Positions 49,064 to 57,500 of a DNA stretch of 64,000 bases are shown one piece after another. Numbering within the stretch: position 1 is the stretch's first letter; every line of letters starts with the position of its first letter. Under the pieces are notes generated by a model that was not told where the DNA came from, did not search any database, and was given only the letters and a program-made list of their open reading frames with translations. The stretch is from Bacillus kwashiorkori (GTDB taxonomy: Bacteria; Bacillota; Bacilli; Bacillales; Caldibacillaceae). The stretch spans positions 310,001-374,000 of the forward strand of contig NZ_CTDX01000016.1 of NCBI RefSeq assembly GCF_001375515.1, given 5' to 3'. A program made the position numbers and the translations under genes.

Positions 49064-49729
49064 ATGGATATCGCTAAGCTAATTGATCACACATTATTAA
49101 AACCAGAAGCAACGAAAACACAAATAGAAAAATTATGTGAAGAGGCAAAAGAATATCGTTTTGCATCAGTTTGTGTAAATCCAACATGGGTAAAACACGC
49201 AGCAAGTCTTTTGCAAAACACAGATGTGAAAGTCTGCACAGTTATCGGTTTTCCCCTCGGTGCCACTACATCAGAAACGAAAGCATTTGAAACAAGAAAT
49301 GCAATTGAGCATGGTGCAGAGGAAATAGATATGGTAATCAATATTGGGAATTTAAAAAGTGGCGACTTCCATTTAGTACGAGACGATATTAAAGCAGTTG
49401 TAGAGGCAGCTAAACCTCATGCGTTAGTGAAGGTAATTATCGAATCTAGTTTATTAACAGACGAAGAAAAAGTGAAAGCATGTCAGCTTGCTGTCGAAGC
49501 TGGAGCAGATTTTGTAAAAACTTCCACTGGATTTTCAACTGGCGGGGCAACAGTCCAAGACATTGAATTAATGCGCAAAACAGTTGGACCAACAATTGGA
49601 GTAAAAGCATCTGGTGGTGTTCGCAGTGCAGAAGATGCAAAAAAAATGGTGGATGCTGGTGCTACGAGAATTGGGGCAAGTTCAGGAATTGCAATCGTAC
49701 AAGGACTAACGGCAAATACAGACTACTAA
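49064..49729 (+). CDS. deoC: Deoxyribose-phosphate aldolase
   Basis: Class I aldolase splitting 2-deoxyribose-5-phosphate into glyceraldehyde-3-phosphate and acetaldehyde in nucleoside catabolism. 221 residues. Schiff-base Lys in DFVKTSTGF (near 151), catalytic Asp/Lys in EIDMVINIG (near 86) and [10 protein letters not shown] (near 180). Monocistronic, with its own promoter and terminator. In B. subtilis deoC is in the dra-nupC-pdp operon elsewhere, so the location here differs. Confidence 0.96.
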   Translation: MDIAKLIDHTLLKPEATKTQIEKLCEEAKEYRFASVCVNPTWVKHAASLLQNTDVKVCTVIGFPLGATTSETKAFETRNAIEHGAEEIDMVINIGNLKSGDFHLVRDDIKAVVEAAKPHALVKVIIESSLLTDEEKVKACQLAVEAGADFVKTSTGFSTGGATVQDIELMRKTVGPTIGVKASGGVRSAEDAKKMVDAGATRIGASSGIAIVQGLTANTDY

Positions 49730-49737
49730 AATTCTGT

Positions 49738-49776
49738 AAGGAGGAACCTGCATAGTGGCAAGTCCTCCTTTTTTTT
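49738..49776 (+). terminator. Terminator after deoC
   Basis: AAGGAGGA (49738-49745) pairs with TCCTCCTT (49763-49770), then a T run overlapping the end of yqeW. Confidence 0.85.
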
Positions 49777-50692
49777 ATTTATGGACTCTTTGAATCATCT
49801 TCGCAAAGAAATGAGTAAATGGTAGGAATAATAATGATACTACTACATTGAAGATTACACTAGCATGGGCTAATTGTTGCTCAGGTACGAAAGATAAATC
49901 TTCCATTATTGAAGAAAACGGAATTAGGAAAGGTAAGAACAGGAACACTCCGATAAAATTAATCCAAATATGGGCATATGCTGTTTGTTTTGCTTCTTTT
50001 CCGCCGCCAATACTTGCGATATAAGCATCAAAGCACGTACCGATGTTTGCTCCTAAAACAATTCCTATTGCTGCAGGAAGCGAAAGAATATTAGCATGGA
50101 TAAATCCCATTGCAATTCCTGTCATTGCAGTACTAGACTGAATAATAGCAGTTACAATACATCCGACGAGTACAGATAACATTAAATGTTCATTCATCTG
50201 TACGAATAGTTTAGCTAAATATTGATTTTCAGCCAGTGGAATTGCTAACTTCTCAAAACCAAACATCGCTAAAAAAATTGCTCCTAAACCGAATAGACAG
50301 AGACCGAGGCTACGAATGAAACTTTTTCTGAAAAAAATAAACAGTATTCCAGTTATTAACAAAGGAAATATGAACTCATCTGTCCCGTAGGCTAAAAACT
50401 CGACTGTCGCTGTTGTACCAATATTCGTTCCTAAAATGATCCCAATTGATTGGGGAAAGGACATTACACGTGCTGAAATAAGTCCAATAATAATAATCAT
50501 CACCGCAGAGCTACTTTGCAAAATAATTGTTATAATTATACCAAACAAAAAACTTTTTAACGGGTTACTAGTGAATTTTAGTAACCATTGTTTCATTTTT
50601 TCACCGGATAAATGCATTAAACCGGTTCGCATTACAGTCATCCCACCAATGAATAAAAAAATATAAATAAAAAAGAAAACTATGGATAGCAT
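49775..50692 (-). CDS. yqeW: Na+/Pi-cotransporter family membrane protein YqeW
   Basis: A 305-residue polytopic membrane protein of the NptA/PF02690 family. Two inverted-repeat halves carry the paired motifs QSSSAVMI (near 59) and QSSTAMTG (near 187) that form the Na+/phosphate site, each followed by a GxNIGT motif (LGTNIGTTA and LGANIGTC). It lacks the C-terminal PhoU-like domain found in longer relatives. Likely sodium-coupled phosphate uptake; substrate not proven. Divergent from rpsU. Confidence 0.91.
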   Translation of the reverse strand: MLSIVFFFIYIFLFIGGMTVMRTGLMHLSGEKMKQWLLKFTSNPLKSFLFGIIITIILQSSSAVMIIIIGLISARVMSFPQSIGIILGTNIGTTATVEFLAYGTDEFIFPLLITGILFIFFRKSFIRSLGLCLFGLGAIFLAMFGFEKLAIPLAENQYLAKLFVQMNEHLMLSVLVGCIVTAIIQSSTAMTGIAMGFIHANILSLPAAIGIVLGANIGTCFDAYIASIGGGKEAKQTAYAHIWINFIGVFLFLPFLIPFSSIMEDLSFVPEQQLAHASVIFNVVVSLLFLPFTHFFAKMIQRVHK

Positions 50693-50776
50693 GTCCTCAC
50701 CTCAATGAATACATATGATTTAGAGAATAAAACATGCAAAAAAAAGAAAAACGGTCGAATTATTTTTAAACGGCAG

Positions 50777-50805
50777 TTGACCTAAATAAAACGTTATATT
50801 ATAAT
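50777..50805 (+). promoter_or_regulatory. Sigma-A promoter of rpsU-yqeY
   Basis: TTGACC at 50777-50782, a 17-base spacer and TATAAT at 50800-50805. Confidence 0.82.
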
Positions 50806-50870
50806 TTTGTAGGTACATGGTATATTCATGTATCTGATATAAGGTGTTTTGTTCGGAGGGAGGGAAAGAT

Positions 50871-51044
50871 ATGACCAAAACAGTCGTTCGTAAAAATGAA
50901 TCCCTAGATGATGCATTACGTCGCTTTAAACGTCAAGTATCAAAAACGGGTACTCTACAAGAAATCAGAAAACGCGAATTTTACGAAAAGCCAAGCGTAA
51001 AACGTAAGAAAAAGTCTGAAGCTGCTAGAAAACGGAAATGGTAA
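50871..51044 (+). CDS. rpsU: 30S ribosomal protein S21
   Basis: Small basic ribosomal protein that helps base pairing of the anti-SD region. 57 residues beginning [19 protein letters not shown] and ending in a Lys/Arg-rich tail ([14 protein letters not shown]). ATG 50871 after GGAGGGAGGG. Followed after 13 bases by yqeY, the standard Bacillales pair. Confidence 0.97.
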   Translation: MTKTVVRKNESLDDALRRFKRQVSKTGTLQEIRKREFYEKPSVKRKKKSEAARKRKW

Positions 51045-51057
51045 GAGGGTGTAGTTA

Positions 51058-51504
51058 TTGAGTCTTCTTGAGCTTTTAAATGAAGATATGAAAGTTGCGA
51101 TGAAGAACAAAGAAAAAGAAAAACTTTCTGTCATTCGGATGCTGAAAGCTGCTTTGCAAAACGAAGCAATTAAGCTTGGCAAACAAGGGTTATCTGAAGA
51201 CGAAGAGTTGACTGTTCTTTCACGCGAAGTAAAACAACGAAAAGATTCCCTCCAAGAATTTGAAAACGCAGGTCGACAAGACTTAGCTGAAAAAATCAAA
51301 ACAGAACTTACTTATGTCAGTGCGTATTTACCAAAACAATTAACTGAAGATGAATTAACAACTATTATTCAAGAAGCGATTAAAGAAGTTGGTGCTACTT
51401 CTAAAGCTGAAATGGGTAAAGTAATGGCTAAAATAATGCCAAAAGTAAAAGGTAAAGCTGACGGCTCCATCGTTAACAAATTAGTACAAAAAGAGTTGTC
51501 ATAA
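51058..51504 (+). CDS. yqeY: GatB/YqeY domain protein
   Basis: A 148-residue helical protein equivalent to the C-terminal tRNA-binding domain of the GatB amidotransferase subunit. Family features [31 protein letters not shown] at the N-terminus (shown here in part as SVIRMLKAA), [14 protein letters not shown] and KAEMGKVM. Starts with TTG at 51058 behind GAGGGTG. Probably binds RNA; role unknown. Confidence 0.94.
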   Translation: MSLLELLNEDMKVAMKNKEKEKLSVIRMLKAALQNEAIKLGKQGLSEDEELTVLSREVKQRKDSLQEFENAGRQDLAEKIKTELTYVSAYLPKQLTEDELTTIIQEAIKEVGATSKAEMGKVMAKIMPKVKGKADGSIVNKLVQKELS

Positions 51505-51516
51505 CTCATACCATAC

Positions 51517-51561
51517 AAAAAAGAGACGGAATGAAACAATCTTTCAACCCGTCTCTTTTTG
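51517..51561 (+). terminator. Terminator after yqeY
   Basis: AAAAAGAGACGG pairs with CCGTCTCTTTTT across a loop of about 19 bases. Confidence 0.87.
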
Positions 51562-51668
51562 CATTTTCCACGAAGGTATGTACTTTCTCCTAAGTTAGTG
51601 CTATCACCTATAAAGAGCGGAGGGTTAGAAAAAAATACATTTTCTGAATTTATTTGTTATAATTATTT

Positions 51669-51694
51669 TGAAACATATATTTTCTTCATTCGTA
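51669..51694 (+). promoter_or_regulatory. Sigma-W-type ECF promoter of nfeD-floA-yqfB
   Basis: TGAAAC at 51669-51674, a 16-base spacer and CGTA at 51691-51694: an exact match to the sigma-W consensus (TGAAAC-N16-CGTA). The yqeZ-yqfA-yqfB operon is sigma-W controlled in B. subtilis. Confidence 0.85.
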
Positions 51695-51739
51695 TATACT
51701 TTTAGCTCCAAAATAAAAATATAGAAGGGAGGCTATCGT

Positions 51740-53065
51740 ATGCGGAAATTTTTTCGCACCATTTTATTGATTACACTGTTATTTCCTCTCGCAATTATCC
51801 CTTATCAAGTCGTCAAAGGAAATAATGATATCGTATATTATGTCCCGTTGGAAAATGAAGTTGAGCAAGGTTTGAGCCACTTTTTAGAAAGAGCGATAAA
51901 AACAGCGGAAAAAGATGGTGCAAAGGCAATTATTTTTGAGATTCATACCCCTGGCGGAAGGGTCGATTCTGCGGATGATATTGCAAAATTATTAAATGGA
52001 ACAGAGCTTAAAACAATTGGTTTTATTAATCAAAATGCTTATTCGGCTGGTGCCTATATTTCTTTATATATGGATGAGATATATATGGTACCGTCTGGAA
52101 AAATGGGTTCCGCTGCTGTCATCACCCAAGATGGGAATGCAGCAGACCAGAAGGCGCAGTCAGCTTGGCTTGCTTCGATGAAAGCAGCTGCAGAGTCAGG
52201 CGGAAAAGATCCAGTTTATGCAATGGCGATGGCTGATGATTCGATTGATTTACCTAAGTATGGAGCTCCAAAAGGTAAATTATTAACTTTAACGGCAAGC
52301 CAAGCGGTAGAAGTTGGTTATGCCAATGGAATTGTTAATAATAGAGAAGAGTTACTTAAAACATTGCAATTTGAAAATGCGGAAATCCGTGATTTAGAGA
52401 CAACATTTGCAGAGGATTTAGCAAGATTTTTAACTAATCCAATTGTCGTACCGATTTTATTATCGATTGGCAGCTTAGGTCTCGTATTAGAATTATATTC
52501 TCCAGGTTTTGGTATTCCTGGGTATATGGGGATTGTATCGTTGTTATTGTATTTTTATGGGCATTATATAGCCGGTTTTGCAGGATATGAATCAGTAATA
52601 TTGCTAGTTTTGGGAATCATACTACTAATACTAGAACTGTTTATACCTGGGGGGATTGCTGGTTTTCTTGGATTGGGTGCGATTGTATTTTCAATTCTCC
52701 TTGCAGGCGAAAATGTGATCCATACAGGAATTAGTTTATTAGTTGCAATAACAATTGCAATATTTGCGATGGTGATATTAATGAAAATTTTTGGGAAAAA
52801 AATGCGTCTTTTAAATAAAATTGTACTTCGAGATGCAACGACCACTGAAGAAGGTTACGTATCAAACCGGACTAGAACCGATTTATTAGGTAAGGTGGCT
52901 ACAACAATTACACCTTTAAGGCCTTCCGGCACTATTCAAATAGATGATGAAAGAGTTGATGCAGTATCAGAAGGCAATTTTATCAATGTTAATAAAAAAG
53001 TGAAAGTAGTAAAAGTTGAAGGTGTCCGAATAGTTGTACGTGAAATGAATGAAGAAAATGATTAA
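51740..53065 (+). CDS. yqeZ: NfeD family membrane serine protease-like protein YqeZ
   Basis: Partner of the flotillin FloA in membrane-fluidity and envelope-stress defence. 441 residues: signal peptide/anchor (residues 5-25), ClpP-class serine protease domain (Ser in NAYSAGAYIS near 101, Lys in GKMGSAAVI), four or five membrane helices (about 235-350), and a C-terminal OB-fold NfeD domain (GKVATTITPLRPSG). This is the long form of NfeD. GGGAGG before the ATG. Confidence 0.94.
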   Translation: MRKFFRTILLITLLFPLAIIPYQVVKGNNDIVYYVPLENEVEQGLSHFLERAIKTAEKDGAKAIIFEIHTPGGRVDSADDIAKLLNGTELKTIGFINQNAYSAGAYISLYMDEIYMVPSGKMGSAAVITQDGNAADQKAQSAWLASMKAAAESGGKDPVYAMAMADDSIDLPKYGAPKGKLLTLTASQAVEVGYANGIVNNREELLKTLQFENAEIRDLETTFAEDLARFLTNPIVVPILLSIGSLGLVLELYSPGFGIPGYMGIVSLLLYFYGHYIAGFAGYESVILLVLGIILLILELFIPGGIAGFLGLGAIVFSILLAGENVIHTGISLLVAITIAIFAMVILMKIFGKKMRLLNKIVLRDATTTEEGYVSNRTRTDLLGKVATTITPLRPSGTIQIDDERVDAVSEGNFINVNKKVKVVKVEGVRIVVREMNEEND

Positions 53066-53151
53066 ATGGTAAATTTATTAGTTAATCGTTGAAGCATTAT
53101 GCTAAGTTATGTACAATTTAACTATATTTCTAATAAGAGGAGGAAAAACGA

Positions 53152-54147
53152 ATGCCAGATGGTATTGATATTTTATTTATTATTTTTGTTGCAGCAGGAA
53201 TAATTTTATTAGCAGTAATTTTATCATTTGTTCCTGTCATGCTCTGGATTTCGGCCTTAGCGGCAGGAGTCAGAATTAATATATTCACATTAATTGGGAT
53301 GAGATTAAGAAGGGTTATTCCAAGTCGGGTTATTAATCCGTTAATTAAAGCACATAAAGCAGGAATTGATGTAGGCATTAATCAGCTGGAAAGCCATTAT
53401 TTAGCAGGTGGTAATGTCGATCGAGTTGTCAATGCTTTAATCGCAGCGCAAAGGGCGAATATTGAATTAACTTTTGAACGTTGTGCAGCAATTGATCTAG
53501 CTGGACGAGATGTGCTAGAAGCAGTTCAAATGAGTGTTAACCCGAAAGTTATCGAAACACCATTCATCTCTGGGGTTGCAATGGATGGTATTGAAGTAAA
53601 GGCGAAAGCAAGAATTACTGTACGTGCTAATATTGACAGACTTGTCGGTGGAGCAGGGGAAGAAACGGTAATCGCTCGTGTTGGTGAAGGGATTGTTTCG
53701 ACGATTGGTTCTTCTGATAATCATAAAAAAGTACTAGAAAATCCAGATTTGATATCACATACTGTTTTGAAAAAAGGTTTGGATGCTGGTACAGCATTTG
53801 AAATATTATCGATTGATATAGCTGACGTTGATATCGGTAAAAATATTGGCGCGATTTTACAAACAGACCAAGCTGAGGCTGACAAGAAAATCGCCCAAGC
53901 GAAAGCGGAAGAACGCCGAGCAATGGCTGTAGCTCGTGAACAAGAGATGATAGCTCAAGTCCAAGAAATGAGAGCAAAGGTAGTTGAAGCAGAAGCAGAA
54001 GTACCTCTTGCAATGGCGGAAGCATTTAGAACTGGTAATTTAGGTGTAATGGATTATATGAATTACCGCAATATTCAAGCAGATACGAAAATGCGTGAGT
54101 CTATTAGCCAAGCAGAAGTGAATTCAGACGATGAAGAACAGAAATAA
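53152..54147 (+). CDS. floA: Flotillin-like protein FloA
   Basis: Scaffold of functional membrane microdomains. 331 residues: N-terminal hydrophobic region (about 4-45) inserting in the membrane, an SPFH-like domain ([22 protein letters not shown] stretch near 145), and a Glu/Ala-rich coiled coil near 240-290 ([19 protein letters not shown]). AGAGGAGG before the ATG. B. subtilis name yqfA. Confidence 0.96.
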   Translation: MPDGIDILFIIFVAAGIILLAVILSFVPVMLWISALAAGVRINIFTLIGMRLRRVIPSRVINPLIKAHKAGIDVGINQLESHYLAGGNVDRVVNALIAAQRANIELTFERCAAIDLAGRDVLEAVQMSVNPKVIETPFISGVAMDGIEVKAKARITVRANIDRLVGGAGEETVIARVGEGIVSTIGSSDNHKKVLENPDLISHTVLKKGLDAGTAFEILSIDIADVDIGKNIGAILQTDQAEADKKIAQAKAEERRAMAVAREQEMIAQVQEMRAKVVEAEAEVPLAMAEAFRTGNLGVMDYMNYRNIQADTKMRESISQAEVNSDDEEQK

Positions 54148-54165
54148 TGAAGGGTGGTTTCACTC

Positions 54166-54708
54166 TTGAACTTGATAGATTTTTTGCTAGATAATATTGT
54201 CTTAGTGTTCATCGTTATCGGTGGTATCTTTTCATTCTTTAACAGAATGGCGGAAGAAAATAAAAAGAATCAACAACCTCCAGCCAAACCAGTGCGAAGA
54301 GATGATGCAGGAGCAAATCAAGAGGAGAAACATAGTGACTTTCCTCCATTCTTGAAAAAAATAGAGCAACAAATTGAAATGGCGAAGGAACAATTGGAAA
54401 AACGGACATCAATCCCGTTGGATAGACCGCAGACTAGTTCAGTGGAGGAAACGAAATCAGAACAGGATTCACGCCCAACTTTTGAGGGATTGCCTATTGA
54501 TAACATTGTTAATTACAACGAAGTTTCAAACATTAATGAAAGTCCTGTGCTGGGTGAAATGAATTCATTAACTCGGACTCCATCAAGCGAATCAAGTTTT
54601 AAGAAAATGGATCGAAAGGTAAGTAAGAATAAAATTAGAGAAGCAATTATTTGGTCCGAAATAATAGGTCCACCAAGAGCAAAACGCTCTCTCCATTCGA
54701 AACATTAA
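54166..54708 (+). CDS. yqfB: YqfB-position membrane-anchored protein, function unknown
   Basis: A 180-residue protein with one N-terminal membrane helix (about residues 7-24) and a long polar, probably disordered tail rich in Glu, Ser and Asn, with a basic C-terminus (IWSEIIGPPRAKRSL). I choose TTG at 54166 after GAAGGGTGG; a GTG at 54154 lies in that site. It is third in the sigma-W operon, where B. subtilis has yqfB; I assign it by position, since the sequence is low complexity. Confidence 0.7.
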   Translation: MNLIDFLLDNIVLVFIVIGGIFSFFNRMAEENKKNQQPPAKPVRRDDAGANQEEKHSDFPPFLKKIEQQIEMAKEQLEKRTSIPLDRPQTSSVEETKSEQDSRPTFEGLPIDNIVNYNEVSNINESPVLGEMNSLTRTPSSESSFKKMDRKVSKNKIREAIIWSEIIGPPRAKRSLHSKH

Positions 54709-54734
54709 AAACAGAATAGAAAAGATGTGCTATT

Positions 54735-54780
54735 CCCCCTTTTTGGCTCATAAATATGAGTTGAAAGGGGGTTCTTTTAT
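54735..54780 (+). terminator. Strong hairpin that contains the yqfC ribosome site
   Basis: CCCCCTTT (54735-54742) pairs with AAAGGGGG (54764-54771), and inside CTCATA (54747-54752) pairs with TATGAG (54755-54760). TTCTTTTAT follows, so it can act as the terminator of the floA operon. Its 3' arm is the Shine-Dalgarno of yqfC, which readthrough mRNA would therefore hide. Confidence 0.75.
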
Positions 54781-55063
54781 GGCCAAAAAATGGAGTCAGA
54801 AAATACGAAATTGGATTACCAATCAACTGGATCTCCCGGAAGATGTCATGATGGATTTCCCCCGGATAACGATGGTTGGGCAGATCCATATTTACATAGA
54901 AAATCATAAAGGATTATTAACGTTTTCCGATAATGAAATCCGGATCATGTTAAGTCACGGTCAATTACTTGTTAAAGGAGAGTCCTTTGTAATTAAAACA
55001 ATTTTGCCTGAAGAGCTGCTGTTAGAAGGTAAAATTGAAAAAGTACTATTTATTACAAAGTAG
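54779..55063 (+). CDS. yqfC: Sporulation protein YqfC
   Basis: A 94-residue soluble protein of the YqfC sporulation family, expressed in the mother cell under sigma-E in B. subtilis. Pattern DLPEDVMMDFPRITMVG (near 19), then the beta-rich IENHKGLLTFSDNEIRI. ATG 54779 lies seven bases after AAAGGGGG, which is buried in the hairpin above. yqfD begins 13 bases after its stop. Confidence 0.93.
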   Translation: MAKKWSQKIRNWITNQLDLPEDVMMDFPRITMVGQIHIYIENHKGLLTFSDNEIRIMLSHGQLLVKGESFVIKTILPEELLLEGKIEKVLFITK

Positions 55064-55076
55064 TTGGGAGGAAATT

Positions 55077-56261
55077 ATGAAGAACTTATGGGTTAGAAAA
55101 CTGGCAGGTCATATTACGGTAAAAATAACGGGTAATGGTGTTGAACGGTTTATTAACAAGTTAATTCGCGAAAAAATAGTTATTTGGAATGTAAAACGGC
55201 TTGATTATGAAGCCGTTACATTTCAAATGTTTGTCAAAGATTTCCAAAAGTTGCGAGAAGCTAAACGATATCATCCAGTAAAAATTGCTTTTGTGGAAAA
55301 GGCTGGATTTCCATATTTCCTCAAAAGATTAAAGAAAAATAATAGTTTTGTTATCGGAACAGTACTTGCACTTTTGACAATCTTTATCTTATCGAACATG
55401 ATTTGGCATATTGAAATTAATGGTGCTCAACCAGAGACTGCTTTTAAAATTGAACAGCTGTTAAAGGAAAAGGGAGTGAAGAAAGGGCAGTTGCAATTTT
55501 TTCTTGACAGCCCAGAACAAATTCAGCAATATATAACGAAGCAATTAGATGAAATAACGTGGATTGGAGTAGAATTAAAAGGGACAACCTTTCATTTCCA
55601 AGTAGTAGAAAAGGAACGACCCGAACCTCCAGAAAAAACCTCACCACAACACTTAGTAGCAAAAAAAGAAGCAATAATAGTGGATTTATTTGTCGAAAAG
55701 GGACAACCACTAGTTTCCGTTAATGACTTTGTCCGTCCTGGTCAAATATTAGTATCAGGGATGATTGGTAAGGAAGAGGAACCAAACATTATTTCAGCGA
55801 AAGGAAAAATATTAGGAAAAACTTGGTACAAAACAGAAACAGAAATTGAATTAAAGACGACAGTATCTGTATTATCGGGGGAGAAGAAAGTATTTCACTC
55901 TTTTAACTTAGGGAGTATTAACATCCCATTATACGGTTTTAAAAAGCCAGAATATAAGAAAACGGAAGTGGAGACTTCTAAAAAAAGCTTTAAATTTTTA
56001 AAATGGACACTACCGATTTCATACACAAAAAAAACCATTTATGAGAAAGAGGAATATGTGAAAACATATAGTGAAAAGGAAGCGAAAGAAATGGCTAAGC
56101 AATTAGCGAAAAAAGATTTACTAAAAACCCTTCCTAGCAATGCAAAAATTGTGAATGAAAAAATTTTGCATGAAAAGGTTGATAATGGTAAATTAAAACT
56201 ATCGGTAATTTATGATGTAATTGAAAATATTGTGAAAGAACAGCCAATCATCGAAAATTGA
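55077..56261 (+). CDS. yqfD: Sporulation membrane protein YqfD
   Basis: A 394-residue sporulation protein (YqfD family, stage IV-like) with a cytoplasmic N-terminus, one membrane helix near 89-110, and a large extracytoplasmic part (VAKKEAIIVDLFVEKGQP near 196, VRPGQILVSG). Required or helpful for spore formation; biochemical role unknown. ATG 55077 follows GGGAGGAAA. Probably co-transcribed with yqfC and phoH. Confidence 0.94.
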   Translation: MKNLWVRKLAGHITVKITGNGVERFINKLIREKIVIWNVKRLDYEAVTFQMFVKDFQKLREAKRYHPVKIAFVEKAGFPYFLKRLKKNNSFVIGTVLALLTIFILSNMIWHIEINGAQPETAFKIEQLLKEKGVKKGQLQFFLDSPEQIQQYITKQLDEITWIGVELKGTTFHFQVVEKERPEPPEKTSPQHLVAKKEAIIVDLFVEKGQPLVSVNDFVRPGQILVSGMIGKEEEPNIISAKGKILGKTWYKTETEIELKTTVSVLSGEKKVFHSFNLGSINIPLYGFKKPEYKKTEVETSKKSFKFLKWTLPISYTKKTIYEKEEYVKTYSEKEAKEMAKQLAKKDLLKTLPSNAKIVNEKILHEKVDNGKLKLSVIYDVIENIVKEQPIIEN

Positions 56262-56276
56262 GGAGTGTTGTCATTA

Positions 56277-57230
56277 TTGAATACAGTTGACTTACAATTA
56301 GACCATTTAGAAAACCCTGTTCAACTTTTCGGGATATCCGACAGTCATTTAAAGATGTTGGAACAAGAACTGTCTGTGTCGATTATTACCCGCGGTGAAG
56401 TAGTGAAAATTTCTGGAGAAGATGAAAACGCCCAATTAGCTGCAACGATTATTACTACTTTGGCTAAATTAGTAAATAAAGGAATTCAAATAAGTTCGCG
56501 GGATATAATGTTAGCGGTACAAATGGGAAAAAAGGGGACAATCGAATACTTTGGTGATTTATATAAAGAAGAGATTACCAAAAATGCTAAAGGCAAATCC
56601 ATTAGGGTAAAGACTTTAGGACAAAGAAATTACGTCGAGGCAATGAAGCAAAATGATTTAGTTTTTGGAATTGGTCCTGCTGGTACCGGAAAAACTTACT
56701 TAGCAGTTGTGCTTGCTGTTCACGCGTTAAAAAATAATACAGTCAAACGAATCATATTAACTCGACCAGCTGTTGAAGCAGGAGAAAGCTTAGGTTTTTT
56801 ACCAGGGGATTTAAAGGAAAAAGTAGATCCTTATTTACGTCCTTTATACGATGCGCTACACGATGTTTTAGGTCAAGAACATACGCAAAGACTAATAGAA
56901 CGTGGAACTATCGAAATAGCGCCACTCGCTTATATGCGAGGAAGAACTTTAGACGATGCTTTCGTAATTTTAGATGAAGCACAAAATACGACGAAGGCGC
57001 AAATGAAAATGTTTCTAACTCGACTTGGCTTCGGTTCAAAGATGGTGATTACAGGGGATCGTACCCAAATTGACTTACCGAAAGGAATTCAATCAGGACT
57101 CATCTCGGTGGAAGAAATCTTAAAAAATATTCCAGGAATTAAATTTATATATTTAGAACAAGGTGATGTAGTAAGACATCCGTTAGTAGCAAAAATAATT
57201 CAAGCGTATGATGAGCAAAACGGGTTATAG
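56277..57230 (+). CDS. phoH: PhoH family ATPase
   Basis: Cytoplasmic P-loop NTPase related to RNA helicase domains; role probably in RNA metabolism. About 317 residues. Walker A GPAGTGKTY (near 138), Walker B FVILDEAQNTT (near 227) and ITGDRTQIDLP. The start is uncertain: TTG at 56277 lies 11 bases after TGAGGAG, while GTG 56265 and TTG 56268 are in or next to that site. Only three bases separate the yqfD stop from the first candidate, indicating coupling. Confidence 0.94.
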   Translation: MNTVDLQLDHLENPVQLFGISDSHLKMLEQELSVSIITRGEVVKISGEDENAQLAATIITTLAKLVNKGIQISSRDIMLAVQMGKKGTIEYFGDLYKEEITKNAKGKSIRVKTLGQRNYVEAMKQNDLVFGIGPAGTGKTYLAVVLAVHALKNNTVKRIILTRPAVEAGESLGFLPGDLKEKVDPYLRPLYDALHDVLGQEHTQRLIERGTIEIAPLAYMRGRTLDDAFVILDEAQNTTKAQMKMFLTRLGFGSKMVITGDRTQIDLPKGIQSGLISVEEILKNIPGIKFIYLEQGDVVRHPLVAKIIQAYDEQNGL

Positions 57231-57325
57231 CTTAGACCGTCTTTCTCTTATTCCTTTTGCTTTGCTCTATGTAGGGTATTTATGCCTTACTGAAAGGAAA
57301 TTTTATCACCATAAAGAAAATCTTT

Positions 57326-57351
57326 GGTCCGTATTTTTACGGGCCATTTTT
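57326..57351 (+). terminator. Terminator after phoH
   Basis: GGTCCGTA (57326-57333) pairs with TACGGGCC (57338-57345, one G-T pair) and is followed by ATTTTT. The rest of the gap to pgpH shows only AT-rich sequence. Confidence 0.8.
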
Positions 57352-57500
57352 GTTGTCTAAAGAAAAAACTGGTAAAATAAAAATAAAGAGAAAAAACACA
57401 TGAAAATTTTAGCAAAAATTGTTATTATTATAGATATTTATCTTTTTTATAGAAAAATTAATTTCTATCTAGGTTTATTATTGTCAGGGGTGAAGAAAAA

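Noticed and set aside
53627..54025. 132-codon minus-strand frame, Leu/Gln-rich, inside floA
   Set aside because: It is the reverse complement of the Ala/Glu-rich coiled coil of FloA; no start signal.
54641..54778. Sigma-E promoter upstream of yqfC
   Set aside because: Expected from B. subtilis, but I could not find a convincing pair of -35 and CATACA-type -10 boxes with the right spacing.
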